A DNA stretch of 64,000 nucleotides, from NCBI GenBank assembly GCA_963932465.1, contig OZ010795.1, positions 22,343,874 through 22,407,873 on the forward strand. Direction: 5' to 3'. Below the pieces are notes generated by a model, which did not search any database, was not told where the DNA came from, and worked only from the letters and a program-made list of their open reading frames with translations. Of the stretch, positions 45,049 through 54,642 are shown in pieces. Position numbers and translations under genes: made by a program. Origin of the DNA: Maratus speciosus. Its lineage: Eukaryota; Arthropoda; Arachnida; Araneae; Salticidae. Each line of letters starts with the position of its first letter. Positions within the stretch are counted from its first letter, which is position 1.

Positions 45049-48002
45049 GCGTGTACCTTGTCTGTGTTCGATTGTATAGTTAAGTCAGCTAACATTAAAG
45101 CCCATCGAGCAATCTTGGTGCAAAGATCTTTTTTATTCATAGTAAAGGCGAATGCGTTGCAATCTGTGACTATCTTGAAAGGAATACCTAGAATGTAAAC
45201 GCGAAATTTTTTAAGGGCTTCTATGACAGCTAAAACTTCTAATTCATAACTCGAATATTTACGTTCGGCATCTGTGGTTTTTTTGCTCATAAAATAGACA
45301 GGGTGAAATTGATTGTCAATAGAAGACTTTTGAAGGAGGACTGCTCCGTAACCGTCAATAGATGCATCACAGTGAACTTCTGTTTCGTTACTAGGGTTAT
45401 AAATGCTTAAAACAGGACCTGAAGAAAGGATGTGTTTCAGCTGATTAAATGCATTTCGTTGCTGGTCGCCAAAGTGAAATTTAGTGTCGTTTCTCTGAAG
45501 ATCTGTTAAAGGCTTAGCTATTAAAGAGTAATCTTGAATGAATTTACGAAAATATGAAGTTAATCCGACAAATGAATGTACATCTTTTATACTTTTAGGT
45601 TCTGGGAAATTAAGGAAAGCTTTAGTTTTTAAGGGGGATGGGTGCAGTTGACCATTTTTAATGTGGTAACCCAAAAAATCAATTTCTCGTTGTAGAAAGT
45701 GGCATTTTTTGAGATTCAGTTCTAAACCATATTCGGATGCAGTTGTAAGGACGCGTTGTAATTTCTGGTGTCCTTCGACTTCGTTTTCAGCTGGTATTAT
45801 GAAGTCATCCATATAGACAATAAGTACTTTTTCATTAATGAGGTCTCGAAAAACGTTATAAATATATCTTTGAAACACTAAGGGTGCATCGCTAAGGCCA
45901 TAATTCATATATAAGAATTCAAATTGACCAGAATGTGTTACGAAAGAAGTATATTTTCTACTATTTTCTTCTACTTCGACATGAAAAAAAGCATTTTTAA
46001 GGTCAAGAGTAGTAAATACTTTTGCAGAATGCAACTGATCAATAATGTCATCAATTACTGGGAGGGGAAAACGTTGTTTATGTGTTTTAGAATTTAACTT
46101 CCTATAGTCAACACACAATCTATATGAACCATCTTTCTTTTTTACTAGGACTATAGGTGATGAAAAATTACTAGTGCTTTTACGAATAATTCCTTTTTCG
46201 AGCCTCTCAGAAATTAGTTTTTCGACGAAGTTTTTCTCTATTTGCGCCAAGCGCCTGGGAGGACAAGTAACAGGTTCTTCGTTTTCCAGATGAATTGATA
46301 ATTTAACATCAGTTGTCTTTATTTTTTTAGGAGAATAATTTTGAATAAGTTCTGAAATTTTTAAACGTATTGTTTCATCGGTAATATGAGATAAATCAAG
46401 ATTAAGATCGTCTAACACATGAGCAATATTAATCAAAAAATTATTGGACGTATCGTCATTTTTCTCGATTTTTTGCATCGAAATATTATTTCCAGAAATT
46501 GTTAAAATACTTTGTTGAATGATATCTGTACCAATAATAAGATCAAAAGATATGGAATAATCTGGGACTACATAAACATTAGTTGTATAATTAAAATCAT
46601 CTATCATAATGTTCGTAGAGAAAAAACCTAGGGGTTTGATTATAGTATTTCCTAATCCAGTTAATGTGATAGTTGGATGTTCAAGGTTCGAAATTGTAGG
46701 GAGTTTGCGATAAATACTTTCCTTTAGTAAACTTCTTTCACTACCTGTGTCTACCAATGATGTAACATTTACAGACGAAATAATGACTTGTTTGGTCATG
46801 AAAGTGTTCGACGTGACAGTGGAAACATTGGAGGGCTCTGACTTAACTCTAGGCCTCCTTGGTTGATCACATTGAGCCGATTTATGGCCAAAATTCGAAC
46901 AATTAAAACAACGAGGGCCTTTATCTTTATGTCTGCATTGGCTACTTTTATGATTCGACAAACCACAATTAAAGCAAAAAAGATCAGATTTTGGTCGAAA
47001 GGATTTCTCTTTTACTGGCATTTCAGGTTTGACTTTACGAAATTTAGTGTTCTCAAAGTCATGTCGAATTTTGTCATAAATTTTGAGGTTTTGCTTGAAT
47101 TCTACAATGGATTGGCATCCATATAACATGGATTTTTTGAAAACGGGGTCGGGTATGCCGTTTATGATGTATTGCATTAATGCGGAATCCTCGATTTTAC
47201 CACGCGAGCATATTTGTTTCATGATAAGAAAATATTCTTCTATTGATTCATTTTCTTGCAATTTTCGTTTATTTAATATATCATGTAACTCGGCAGAATT
47301 ATAAGTGGTGCTAAATTCTGATATTAAGAGTTGTTTAAATTTGTCATATGAATTGATATGAAATTCTGTTTGTGCTAATAACTGGGCTTTTCCTCGTAAT
47401 GATCTTTTACAAAATATGAATTTATGAAAGTCAGATAAATTAAACATATTAGTAACATCCTCAAAATTATTAAACCATACATTTATATCACTAAAAGAAC
47501 TACCATCGAAAGGAGGTATTACACTTTCAATATCAGTAAAATTAATAGACGATGGCATAAAACTTTGAACTGGAAATTGCTGCTGTTTGTCAAAATTTGA
47601 TAATTCAGTGTTATTACTTGAAGTCATATTATTTGAAGGCAGTTCGGGTTCCGAGTCAGTGTCACTTTCATTTTGTATAATATTATTTTGTAGTAAGGTC
47701 AAGTCTGAAAGGTATGTAACTAATCGGGTTGCGAGATCGTTTAAAGATCCCTCATTATCGATACAAAGTAGATTGCACACTGTAATCAGATCATTTAATG
47801 AAAAATCAGTTTGAACTTTAGTTATTTTATTTTTGAATTCGGTGCTGTCGGTTTGAAAACCGAAACCAGTAAAATCACGTATTCTCTTTCTATTAGATCG
47901 ATCACCGTCAGCATCAAATAGGAATTTATGCAGCAATTTGATTTTATGCGTTCGTTCGTTTTTAAATGCAACTTCCAGTTCAGGTATCTCAACTAACTTC
48001 AT
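45027..48002 (-). CDS. gag-pol: Ty3-1 gag-protease-RT-RNase H polyprotein
   Basis: 991 residues. A SAP-like segment lies at about 68-100 (SLNDLITVCNLL, then GSLNDLATRL) and a retrotransposon gag domain at about 160-320. Two CCHC knuckles are at 343-356 (CFNCGLSNHKSSQC) and 365-378, the protease DTG at 418-420, and the RT has LDLKNAF and YMDDF at 730-734. RNase H starts with HCDAS near 878. The frame starts at the ATG about 110 bp inside the 5' LTR, a normal leader. Gag and pol are fused in one frame. It ends after a one-base slip near residue 973, where the neighbouring integrase frame takes over. Confidence 0.93.
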   Translation of the reverse strand: MKLVEIPELEVAFKNERTHKIKLLHKFLFDADGDRSNRKRIRDFTGFGFQTDSTEFKNKITKVQTDFSLNDLITVCNLLCIDNEGSLNDLATRLVTYLSDLTLLQNNIIQNESDTDSEPELPSNNMTSSNNTELSNFDKQQQFPVQSFMPSSINFTDIESVIPPFDGSSFSDINVWFNNFEDVTNMFNLSDFHKFIFCKRSLRGKAQLLAQTEFHINSYDKFKQLLISEFSTTYNSAELHDILNKRKLQENESIEEYFLIMKQICSRGKIEDSALMQYIINGIPDPVFKKSMLYGCQSIVEFKQNLKIYDKIRHDFENTKFRKVKPEMPVKEKSFRPKSDLFCFNCGLSNHKSSQCRHKDKGPRCFNCSNFGHKSAQCDQPRRPRVKSEPSNVSTVTSNTFMTKQVIISSVNVTSLVDTGSERSLLKESIYRKLPTISNLEHPTITLTGLGNTIIKPLGFFSTNIMIDDFNYTTNVYVVPDYSISFDLIIGTDIIQQSILTISGNNISMQKIEKNDDTSNNFLINIAHVLDDLNLDLSHITDETIRLKISELIQNYSPKKIKTTDVKLSIHLENEEPVTCPPRRLAQIEKNFVEKLISERLEKGIIRKSTSNFSSPIVLVKKKDGSYRLCVDYRKLNSKTHKQRFPLPVIDDIIDQLHSAKVFTTLDLKNAFFHVEVEENSRKYTSFVTHSGQFEFLYMNYGLSDAPLVFQRYIYNVFRDLINEKVLIVYMDDFIIPAENEVEGHQKLQRVLTTASEYGLELNLKKCHFLQREIDFLGYHIKNGQLHPSPLKTKAFLNFPEPKSIKDVHSFVGLTSYFRKFIQDYSLIAKPLTDLQRNDTKFHFGDQQRNAFNQLKHILSSGPVLSIYNPSNETEVHCDASIDGYGAVLLQKSSIDNQFHPVYFMSKKTTDAERKYSSYELEVLAVIEALKKFRVYILGIPFKIVTDCNAFAFTMNKKDLCTKIARWALMLADLTIQSNTDKVHACAMSTL

Positions 48003-48090
48003 AATAAAATAATAATAATGAACTCACCGTTAGAATAATATCCGGCTTGAATATGATGAATAATTGTAATTAGTAATACTGGTGGGTTAA

Positions 48091-48107
48091 CTGTCACTCT
48101 GACACCA
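48091..48107 (-). promoter_or_regulatory. Ty3-1 primer binding site, probable
   Basis: The minus strand reads TGGTGTCAGAGTGACAG five bases after the 5' LTR. TGGTGTCAGA would pair with a tRNA ending TCTGACACCA, a pattern I associate with leucine tRNA. The second half is a weaker match. Confidence 0.5.
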
Positions 48108-48112
48108 ATTTA

Positions 48113-48486
48113 TGGGGTGAGACTCCATACATAACTCACAACTCACTTTTAGGACGAACACTGACATTTATTGAGACGAACACACAAACAAAAAATACAG
48201 ATATAAACACTCTTCTCGTTCTTTAATTAGCTTAAAGTCTATAATTCAGGACGTTGTTGAATATTTCTGAGATTTTCTTACGTCGTGTAAATATTCAATC
48301 TTATTTCACCGAAATATGTTCTGTTCTTTTTTAACAAAACCTTGCGTCGTAAAACTCATTTCGTTCTCTTTACTTCTTCTGCATTTCCACTTCACACAGC
48401 TTCGTTAAGGCTCGTTTCCTTTTTACTCTCGAAGCGGAAAATACGGGGACACTCAGTCTGATGCAGGTGTTGCTTGCGAAATTCTC

Positions 48487-48490
<4 letters not shown>
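48113..48490 (-). repeat. Ty3-1 5' LTR (378 bp)
   Basis: Copy of 43173-43549. It holds the promoter of the element on the minus strand by family analogy; no TATA box was assigned with confidence. Confidence 0.95.

Positions 48491-48530
<40 letters not shown>
48491..48530. repeat. TA microsatellite, far side of Ty3-1
   Basis: Continuation of the TA tract that Ty3-1 interrupted. Confidence 0.95.
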
Positions 48531-48532
<2 letters not shown>

Positions 48533-48956
48533 AACTTAGCTGTTTAATTCACCTTAATCTTATCGTGCTTTTGGATACAATGTGCAATAGGATATTTTGA
48601 AAACAACTGGGATTTTATTCGGTATGTTGTGTAATATTTCTATTTTTTATGCTATAAATTAAATATTTAAAAGATTGTATTGTTTTTTCCATTTCATGCC
48701 ATCTGATATTATTCTGTTTTCATCTTGAAACTATTATCTTGGTCATATTGGTTGCTTGAGTACAGGAGAAAAAAAAAATTCAGCTTTTAGCTTTTTTCTC
48801 ACAGAAAACAACCGATTTGCTTATATCATTGAATTCTGTACTCTTCAAAACGTAATTCAATATATAAGTTTTTCAATTATTTTTTTCGGTATCCATATTC
48901 ATCTCTTTTTCTGCCATATTAATTCTTGTAATTAAGTATAAGGCACTTTATTTTAT
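48531..48956. other. Unassigned AT-rich spacer
   Basis: Between the two LTR elements; no feature supported. Confidence 0.4.
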
Positions 48957-49062
48957 ACACACAGTTGTATATTATAGATTTGTGGTATCCATTTTTATTG
49001 TCATTTCATTCACAATATTGCGGTTTTTGATGATGGTCGGTAATGTTTAAGTAATGGTTATA
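48957..49062 (-). repeat. Inverted-repeat arm flanking Ty3-2, left
   Basis: Its reverse complement aligns to 56011-56118, including AAACATTACCGACCATCAT and GCAATATTGTGAATGA. The two arms would form a hairpin if Ty3-2 were removed. Confidence 0.7.
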
Positions 49063-49066
49063 TATC

Positions 49067-49140
49067 TATATATATATATATAAACGTAAAGTAAAGTAAT
49101 CGCCAACAAAAAACAAATTATATATATATATATATATATA
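49067..49140. repeat. TA tracts next to Ty3-2
   Basis: Two short TA runs (about 49067-49082 and 49119-49140) separated by a 37-bp AAAGTAAAGTAATCGCC-containing spacer. Confidence 0.9.
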
Positions 49141-49560
49141 TGTAGGATTTGAATTTAAACATACTTTATTTTCTTTATGACCTGTATGATCAGCAAATTA
49201 ACTGACGCTTTGATATTTTTATTATCCATGATTTGAAAGCACGAGTAATGAAAATTCACAATCACGAGATCAAGGTTTGGACATATTCAAAAATTAGAAA
49301 AGAGTCAGTCTAAAAAATAATGTTGTGCATGAAGCAGCGGCTCATGAGATGCCAAGGAAGGTATTGTTAAGCCTAATCAAATTATTTGTAAGAAAAATAT
49401 TGTAAGTTTTAAGTAAGAAAGGTGCTGTATTAGGAAAGTATCAGCGAAGTGATGTAAAGTTACCCTTACAGAATTGTATTAAAGTGTACGTGTTGTGATT
49501 CAAACGTCTACTTATTTAAATCATCTATATATTAACATTTTACAAACAATAACTTCTACA
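49141..49560 (+). repeat. Ty3-2 5' LTR (420 bp)
   Basis: Begins TGTAGGATTTGAATTTAAAC and ends AACTTCTACA (TG...CA). It differs from the 3' LTR by about 14 substitutions, roughly 3%. Confidence 0.95.
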
Positions 49561-49564
49561 AATT

Positions 49565-49574
49565 TGGGGGCTCG
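49565..49574 (+). promoter_or_regulatory. Ty3-2 primer binding site, probable tRNA-Pro
   Basis: TGGGGGCTCG lies four bases after the LTR and equals the first ten bases of the proline-tRNA type primer site. The following ATGATGGGAT departs from it. Confidence 0.6.
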
Positions 49575-49631
49575 ATGATGGGATAATAAGCAACTAGTAG
49601 TGGAATAGTTAGTCAAATATTAATCGAAAAC

Positions 49632-52607
49632 ATGGGATCCTTAAATAAAGCTAAAAGAATTGATATAATAGATCTCTGTGAGGAATGCGGAATTCAACCA
49701 CCAGAAAAACCGACAATCCATGTCCTAATAAAGCTAATTAAAAACTGGGAAGATTACGATGAAGATTTTATAAAGGACCGCCTAGAAGTAATTGTGGCAG
49801 CTAGAAAAGCACAAGCGGAATCGGAACTTGAAAAAAAGAAATTAAGAGCAGAGGCTGAAGAAAAGAAACTAAAAGCGCAATCGGAACTTGAAGAAAAGAA
49901 ATTAAGAGCAGAGACTCAAGAAAAGAAACTAAAAGCGCAATCGGAACTTGAAGAAAAGAAACTGAAAATGGAAATGGAAGAAAGAAAATGGAAAATAGAA
50001 TTGGAAGAAAAAGATCGCGAAAGAGAATTTGAAATTAAGAAAATGCAACTGCAAGAAAATTCAATACAACACATCGGTGTGAACACAAGGACAAATCCAG
50101 GTAAGCAATATGAATTGCTTAGATTATTAACAAAATATGATAGTACGAATGATATTAGTTTATACTTGGCTATGTATGAAAGGCAAATGGCGCAAACGGG
50201 CATTGATAAAAAAGAGTGGGTCAGCTATTTAATTAACCTAATGCCGTTAGATGTGATTAATATAATAACCAGGGAGAGTGAACCTGAAATGCATGATTAT
50301 GATTACATAAAAAGTATTCTTTTAAAACGGTACAAACTATCGCCAGAAGAGTTTAGGCTGAATTTTTTCTCACTCAAAAAAGAGCCATCGGCTAATTGGC
50401 GCGATTTTGCTTATGAGATCAAGGTATATTTTAAACAATGGATCGACGGCCTTGAAATAGATAGCTTTGAGGAATTATCGGAATTAATTGTAGTTAATCA
50501 AATTAGGCATAATTTACCTGCGGAAACAAAGACACATTTTGCAGAGGAATTGTTAATAATAAAAAAGATAGACGAATTAGTAAACAAATTAGATATTTAC
50601 GAAACGGCACGAAGGGTTTGCAATAATCGAGCTATAAGGAATACAAGTGGGAGTTTTGAGGATAAACGATCGAGAGTGGCTGACTACGCCAATTCGAAAA
50701 GGCCCCAAGTTGACAATAGGCACAATGTGAACCATGGAAGAAACGAGGCACATATAATATGTTATAATTGTGGCAGACCTGATCACATGAGTAAGAATTG
50801 TACCATGGGAAGTAAAACACAACAAAATTATTCAAATTATAACCCGCAACGTAATCAAAATTGGCGAGAAACGAAATACCAAGATTGGAGCCAAAACACG
50901 CAAAGAAAAGTAGTTAATACGAGCACGTTAAATGAAAAGAAAGGAAGAATCCTGAATATTCAAGGACTAAAATCAAACATAATAATCGATACAGGGAGTG
51001 ATATTTCAATCGCCAATTCAAGATATCATACGGCATTAAACGCGCCAAAGTTAACCAGCGACACTATATCTATATCGGGCTTAGGTGGAGAAGAGATTAA
51101 AACAACGGATTATTTCTTGCATAAAGTTTATGTAAATGGTATAGAAATACAAGATAAATTTTACGTAGTACAAGAAACTGACTATGATTTAATAATAGGT
51201 ATAAAAGCAGTCGAAGGCTTGACGTTAAAAGTAATGGAAGATGTTGTTAAAATAGTAAACGACAATTCAGTTCGAGTAGGATACATTAAAATTAATGATG
51301 TCCTTTCCAAAACAGATGAGGTAGCCGCATCAAGTATAGATAACGATAATCGAGCTTGGGAAGATATGGTTAATATCAACTGCGTAAATGCCGAGGTGGA
51401 TTTGACTCATATTACAAATTTAACTAACAGAGAAAAAATACGAGAATTTATAGAATCATACAAACCAAATAAAACAAAGGATACTGGGTTAAAAATGAAA
51501 ATACTATTGGCGGATGAAAAACCTATCTGTGAACGACCAAGAAGGTTACCTCTAGTGGAGCAGGAAATAATCAGTAAGCAAATACAACAGTGGTTGGAAG
51601 ATGGGATCATTAGACGAAGTTATTCAGATTTTGCGGCCCCAGTAGTCCTGAGTAAGAAAAAAGATGGATCACACCGGTTATGTATTGATTATCGGAAAAT
51701 AAATCGAAAAATATTAAAAGATCGCTATCCACTACCGTTAATTGAGGATGTGATCGACAAATTGCAGAAGGCAAAAGTATTTACGACATTAGATCTCAAA
51801 AACGGCTTTTTCCACGTCGAAATTGATGAAAACAGTCGTAAATATCCAGCTTTTGTAACACATGAAGAAGAATACGAATTTTTACGTTGCCCATTCGGAT
51901 TGTGCATATCAGGTAATCAATTTCAAAGATATGTAAATACAGTATTCCAAGATTTACTACGAGAAGGCACTATCATTGTATATATGGATGACTTTGTCAT
52001 TCCCTCAGATGATGAAGAAGATGGGATAAAGAAGCTGAAACGAGTATTAGAAGTAGCATCAGCGTATGGTTTAGAAATTAACTTCAAAAAGTGCCAATTC
52101 CTTAAAAAGAAAATAGAGTTCTTGGGTTATATAATTGAAAATGGGACCATAAAACCGTCTGAAGCGAAAACAAAAGCTGTGCAAAATTTCCCTAAACCAA
52201 CTACAGCAAAACAATTACAATCCTTTTTAGGTTTAACAGGATACTTCAGAAAGTTTATCCCGAATTACGCCAAAATCGCCAAGCCACTAAGTGATTTATT
52301 AAGGAAAACAAATTGTTTCAAATTTGAAAGAGAGCAGCTCGGAGCTTTTAATGAGTTAAAGAGAATACTATCAACAAAACCAGTTCTTCAATTATATAAA
52401 CAAGGATCGACACTAGAACTCCATACTGACGCAAGCAGCCAAGGATTTGGCGCAGTTTTATTACAGAAAGGAGATAATGGAAAATTTCATCCATTACAAT
52501 ACATGAGCAAGAAAACTTCACCACGACAGGAGAAATATTCTAGTTTTGAACTTGAAGTATTAGCCATAATAGAAGCTCTTAAGAAATTCAGACCTAATGG
52601 GAAATAA
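49632..52607 (+). CDS. gag-pol: Ty3-2 gag-protease-RT-(RNase H) polyprotein
   Basis: 991 residues. The N-terminal ~50 form a small helical segment; about 55-145 is a charged coiled coil with 20-residue internal repeats (SELEEKKLRAE). A gag domain lies at about 160-330 and one CCHC knuckle at 377-390 (CYNCGRPDHMSKNC). The protease DTG is at 453-455; the RT contains LDLKNGF and YMDDF; RNase H starts at HTDAS. The start is the first ATG after the primer site. The frame ends prematurely inside RNase H, where about one base is lost and the remainder continues in another frame. Its gag differs from Ty3-1, but RT and integrase are clearly related. Confidence 0.92.
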   Translation: MGSLNKAKRIDIIDLCEECGIQPPEKPTIHVLIKLIKNWEDYDEDFIKDRLEVIVAARKAQAESELEKKKLRAEAEEKKLKAQSELEEKKLRAETQEKKLKAQSELEEKKLKMEMEERKWKIELEEKDREREFEIKKMQLQENSIQHIGVNTRTNPGKQYELLRLLTKYDSTNDISLYLAMYERQMAQTGIDKKEWVSYLINLMPLDVINIITRESEPEMHDYDYIKSILLKRYKLSPEEFRLNFFSLKKEPSANWRDFAYEIKVYFKQWIDGLEIDSFEELSELIVVNQIRHNLPAETKTHFAEELLIIKKIDELVNKLDIYETARRVCNNRAIRNTSGSFEDKRSRVADYANSKRPQVDNRHNVNHGRNEAHIICYNCGRPDHMSKNCTMGSKTQQNYSNYNPQRNQNWRETKYQDWSQNTQRKVVNTSTLNEKKGRILNIQGLKSNIIIDTGSDISIANSRYHTALNAPKLTSDTISISGLGGEEIKTTDYFLHKVYVNGIEIQDKFYVVQETDYDLIIGIKAVEGLTLKVMEDVVKIVNDNSVRVGYIKINDVLSKTDEVAASSIDNDNRAWEDMVNINCVNAEVDLTHITNLTNREKIREFIESYKPNKTKDTGLKMKILLADEKPICERPRRLPLVEQEIISKQIQQWLEDGIIRRSYSDFAAPVVLSKKKDGSHRLCIDYRKINRKILKDRYPLPLIEDVIDKLQKAKVFTTLDLKNGFFHVEIDENSRKYPAFVTHEEEYEFLRCPFGLCISGNQFQRYVNTVFQDLLREGTIIVYMDDFVIPSDDEEDGIKKLKRVLEVASAYGLEINFKKCQFLKKKIEFLGYIIENGTIKPSEAKTKAVQNFPKPTTAKQLQSFLGLTGYFRKFIPNYAKIAKPLSDLLRKTNCFKFEREQLGAFNELKRILSTKPVLQLYKQGSTLELHTDASSQGFGAVLLQKGDNGKFHPLQYMSKKTSPRQEKYSSFELEVLAIIEALKKFRPNGK
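49808..49965 (+). repeat. In-frame 60-bp tandem repeat in gag
   Basis: AAAAGCGCAATCGGAACTTG recurs exactly 60 bp apart (49871 and 49931) with an earlier decayed copy near 49811. Each unit adds 20 residues to a coiled coil, so length variation keeps the frame. Confidence 0.9.
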
Positions 52608-52824
52608 ATTCAAGATAGTAACGGACTCCGCTGCGTTCCAGAAAACATTAAACAAAAGAGATTTAGCACCTAAGGTAGCAAGATGGACATTGCTCATCGA
52701 GGAATACGACTACGAGATAGAACATAGAACAGCAACAAGAATGAAACATGTAGATGCATTAAGCCGAAACGTCCCGACAACACAATCAGTATTAGTGATA
52801 ACTAGATCGCAAGGAGAAATAAAA
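52597..52824 (+). pseudogene. pol: Ty3-2 RNase H end and linker, frameshifted
   Basis: Continues RNase H with KIVTDSAAFQKTLNKRDLAP and ends the domain with RMKHVDALSRN, the standard RNase H-integrase junction. The overlap with the upstream frame around 52597-52607 marks the slip. The frame then enters the ~550-bp insertion. Confidence 0.85.
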
Positions 52825-53375
52825 CAAGTTGGAAATTGCTCGTCAAACGTGGAAAATGAGGTGCGTTCGTACTATAACTAGTTTTAAAATTATTTTTTGC
52901 ACCCCATATTGTACTGAATGTATAATTTTTTGCACTTCATAACATGCATAGTCTGATACATCATTAAAATGCACTTCCAATAATTTTTTCGGAACACTTT
53001 TGACTGTCCCTGTAATTAAACTATACATCCGATTTTCCTAAAATTTGAAATAGCTCGACAAAATTTTGCAACAATTATATCTTTAAAATTTCAGATCATT
53101 CGGAAGGCTCTAATATCATTAAAATCCACTTGCAATAATTTTTCCCATTGGCCGTAATGTAAAGAAAAACTTTTGACTGTCCCTGTATTTGAACTATACA
53201 TCCGATTTTCATAAAATTTGAAATGGCTCGACAAAATTTTGCAACAATCACATATTTGAAATTTCAGACTATTCGGTTGGGTAGTTTTTGCTCTGTTACA
53301 TGCGGACAGACGGACAGACGGACGGACTGAACGACGACTATAGGTGCTACGTATTTATATAATTACGAACGCACC
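52825..53375 (+). mobile_element. ~550-bp dispersed element, copy 2 (inside Ty3-2 pol)
   Basis: About 95% like 21824-22378 in the same orientation. It starts CAAGTTGGAAATTG after ATAAAA and ends ACGAACGCACC before TAAAAAAG, so TAAA or TAAAA appears to be duplicated. It separates RNase H from integrase. No coding sequence. Confidence 0.9.
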
Positions 53376-53384
53376 TAAAAAAGA

Positions 53385-53803
53385 ATCGCAATAGCGCAAA
53401 GGCTAGATGAATCTATACAATGCATCAAGTCGCTTATTAAAAATGGACCGTCCGATAATTACTTAGTAAAATATGATGTATTATACAGATTCGAGAATGG
53501 AAAAGAAATATTGGTGGTGCCGGAAGAGATGCAACGAGAAATTATACGAAAAATTCATGAAAGAGGACACTTTGCTATATCAAAAGCGGAAGATCTACTG
53601 AAGCAAGAATTTTACATAGCTGGATTAAGGAAGAAAGTAGAATCAATAATCGCGAACTTTGTTGATTGTATCTTATATAATAGAAAGCAAGGAAAAGCTG
53701 AAGGTTTTCTAAATCCTATACCAAAAGGAGACAAACCATTGGAAACCTATCACATCGATCACATAGGTCCATTACCTCTCACAAATAAAAAATATCAATA
53801 TAT
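53385..53803 (+). pseudogene. pol: Ty3-2 integrase, N-terminal half
   Basis: The frame RIAIAQRLDESIQCIK, VVPEEMQREII and HERGHFAISK is the zinc-finger part. The second half of the H2C2 finger reads ANFVDC, so the first of two Cys is Phe. The first catalytic Asp is present (YHIDHIGPL). The frame is cut at about 53803 by the PLE insertion and resumes at 54643. In Ty3-1 the same site reads ANCVTC, which supports loss in this copy. Confidence 0.85.
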
Positions 53804-53950
53804 AATCATCATTTGTTCTACCAATTTTATTTTCAGACATTAAAAACACACTAAGATTTCATAGTTTATCATACAGCCAAATAATAGCGTACATGTCATA
53901 AGTTTTAAAACATATATATACTTTAACACAAATATTCAAGATAGTTTAAA

Positions 53951-53988
53951 AAATATTTTCACCTCCTTTTTCACCGAGGCATCTTCAG
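53951..53988 (-). ncRNA. Hammerhead ribozyme motif, PLE type, third
   Basis: On the minus strand: CTGAAGA (53982-53988), helix II CCTC with GAGG, GAAA, then palindrome AATATT followed by U. The order and short palindromic helix III match the motif at 1.46 kb. It lies just downstream of the nuclease frame, where PLE ribozymes are found. The matching arm at 54424-54440 keeps only the GAAA-helix III half, so it lacks a complete core. Confidence 0.6.
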
Positions 53989-54017
53989 TTATTGATGTTT
54001 TTCGTCTCACTATCTCG

Positions 54018-54424
54018 CTATTCCTTGCTTTCCAGATTTTCCCTGTTATTTTTCCCCATTTTCAAAATGTGTCGCCATCTATTGTCTATAACTGCGTGTA
54101 GTTGATCATTGCAGGTTTCTGATTTTGATGAGATGATTTCAATGGCTTCTCTTATTAATGCGTAATTTAAACTATTGTATTTTGATAATTTCTCGACGTT
54201 TTTAAAATCTATTGTGATGGGGGATTTTCTATTGAGTCGTGCTATGGCCGTAGATGATTTATTAAGTCGTATATCCCGTTGGTGTTCTTTAATCCTGTCT
54301 TGTAGCTTTCTTTTTGTCATTCCTATATATGACATATCTTTTCCTTCATTGTTTTTTAAATTAATTTTGTATATTCCTGATGTCTGTAGGTGTGAAATTT
54401 TCTCAATGTCTGTTCTAATTAGAG
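54018..54424 (-). pseudogene. PLE GIY-YIG endonuclease domain
   Basis: The minus-strand frame begins near 54424, with SGIYKINL followed by SYIGMTKRKLQDRIKEHQ, the GIY and YIG strands plus the Arg/His-containing helix. It continues to the stop at 54018 (ENLESKE). Length and order fit the PLE C-terminal nuclease, which nicks the target. The RT part is absent through truncation and no natural start remains, so it is unlikely to be functional. Confidence 0.85.
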
Positions 54425-54642
54425 GAGGTGAAAATATTTTTAAAACTATCTTGAATATTTGTGTTAAAGTATATATATGTTTTAAAACTTATGACATGTA
54501 CGCTATTATTTGGCTGTATGATAAACTATGAAATCTTAGTGTGTTTTTAATGTCTGAAAATAAAATTGGTAGAACAAATGATGATTATGAATGACATGAC
54601 ATTATAAAAGAATAGATTATAAAAAAATATATATCAATATAT

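Larger units (their letters stand above)
43173..48490 (-). mobile_element. Ty3-1: young Ty3/Gypsy-type LTR retrotransposon (5.3 kb)
   Basis: Two LTRs enclose a minus-strand gag-protease-RT-RNase H frame and an integrase frame in the order typical of Ty3/Gypsy. No envelope-like frame is present between integrase and the 3' LTR. LTR identity of about 99% indicates recent insertion. Flanks are TA repeats, so the short target duplication is hidden in the microsatellite. A single frameshift between RNase H and integrase is the only coding lesion noticed. Confidence 0.93.
53804..54631 (-). mobile_element. Penelope-like element, 5'-truncated, in inverted pseudo-LTRs
   Basis: The two ends (53804-53966 and 54424-54587) are inverted repeats of about 163 bp. 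Between them are a minus-strand GIY-YIG nuclease and a hammerhead motif. The right arm is followed by a 44-bp tail (54588-54631). TATCAATATAT flanks both sides (53793-53803, 54632-54642) as an 11-bp target duplication. This is the documented PLE layout with inverted pseudo-LTR and tail. The RT is missing, so only the 3' part was inserted. Confidence 0.85.

Noticed and set aside
45000..45080. Programmed frameshift in Ty3-1
   Set aside because: Programmed shifts usually separate gag from pol; this one lies between RNase H and integrase and has no slippery heptamer, so a mutation is simpler.
54424..54440. Second complete hammerhead in the right PLE arm
   Set aside because: Only the GAAA and helix III half is present; no CUGANGA with a helix II precedes it.
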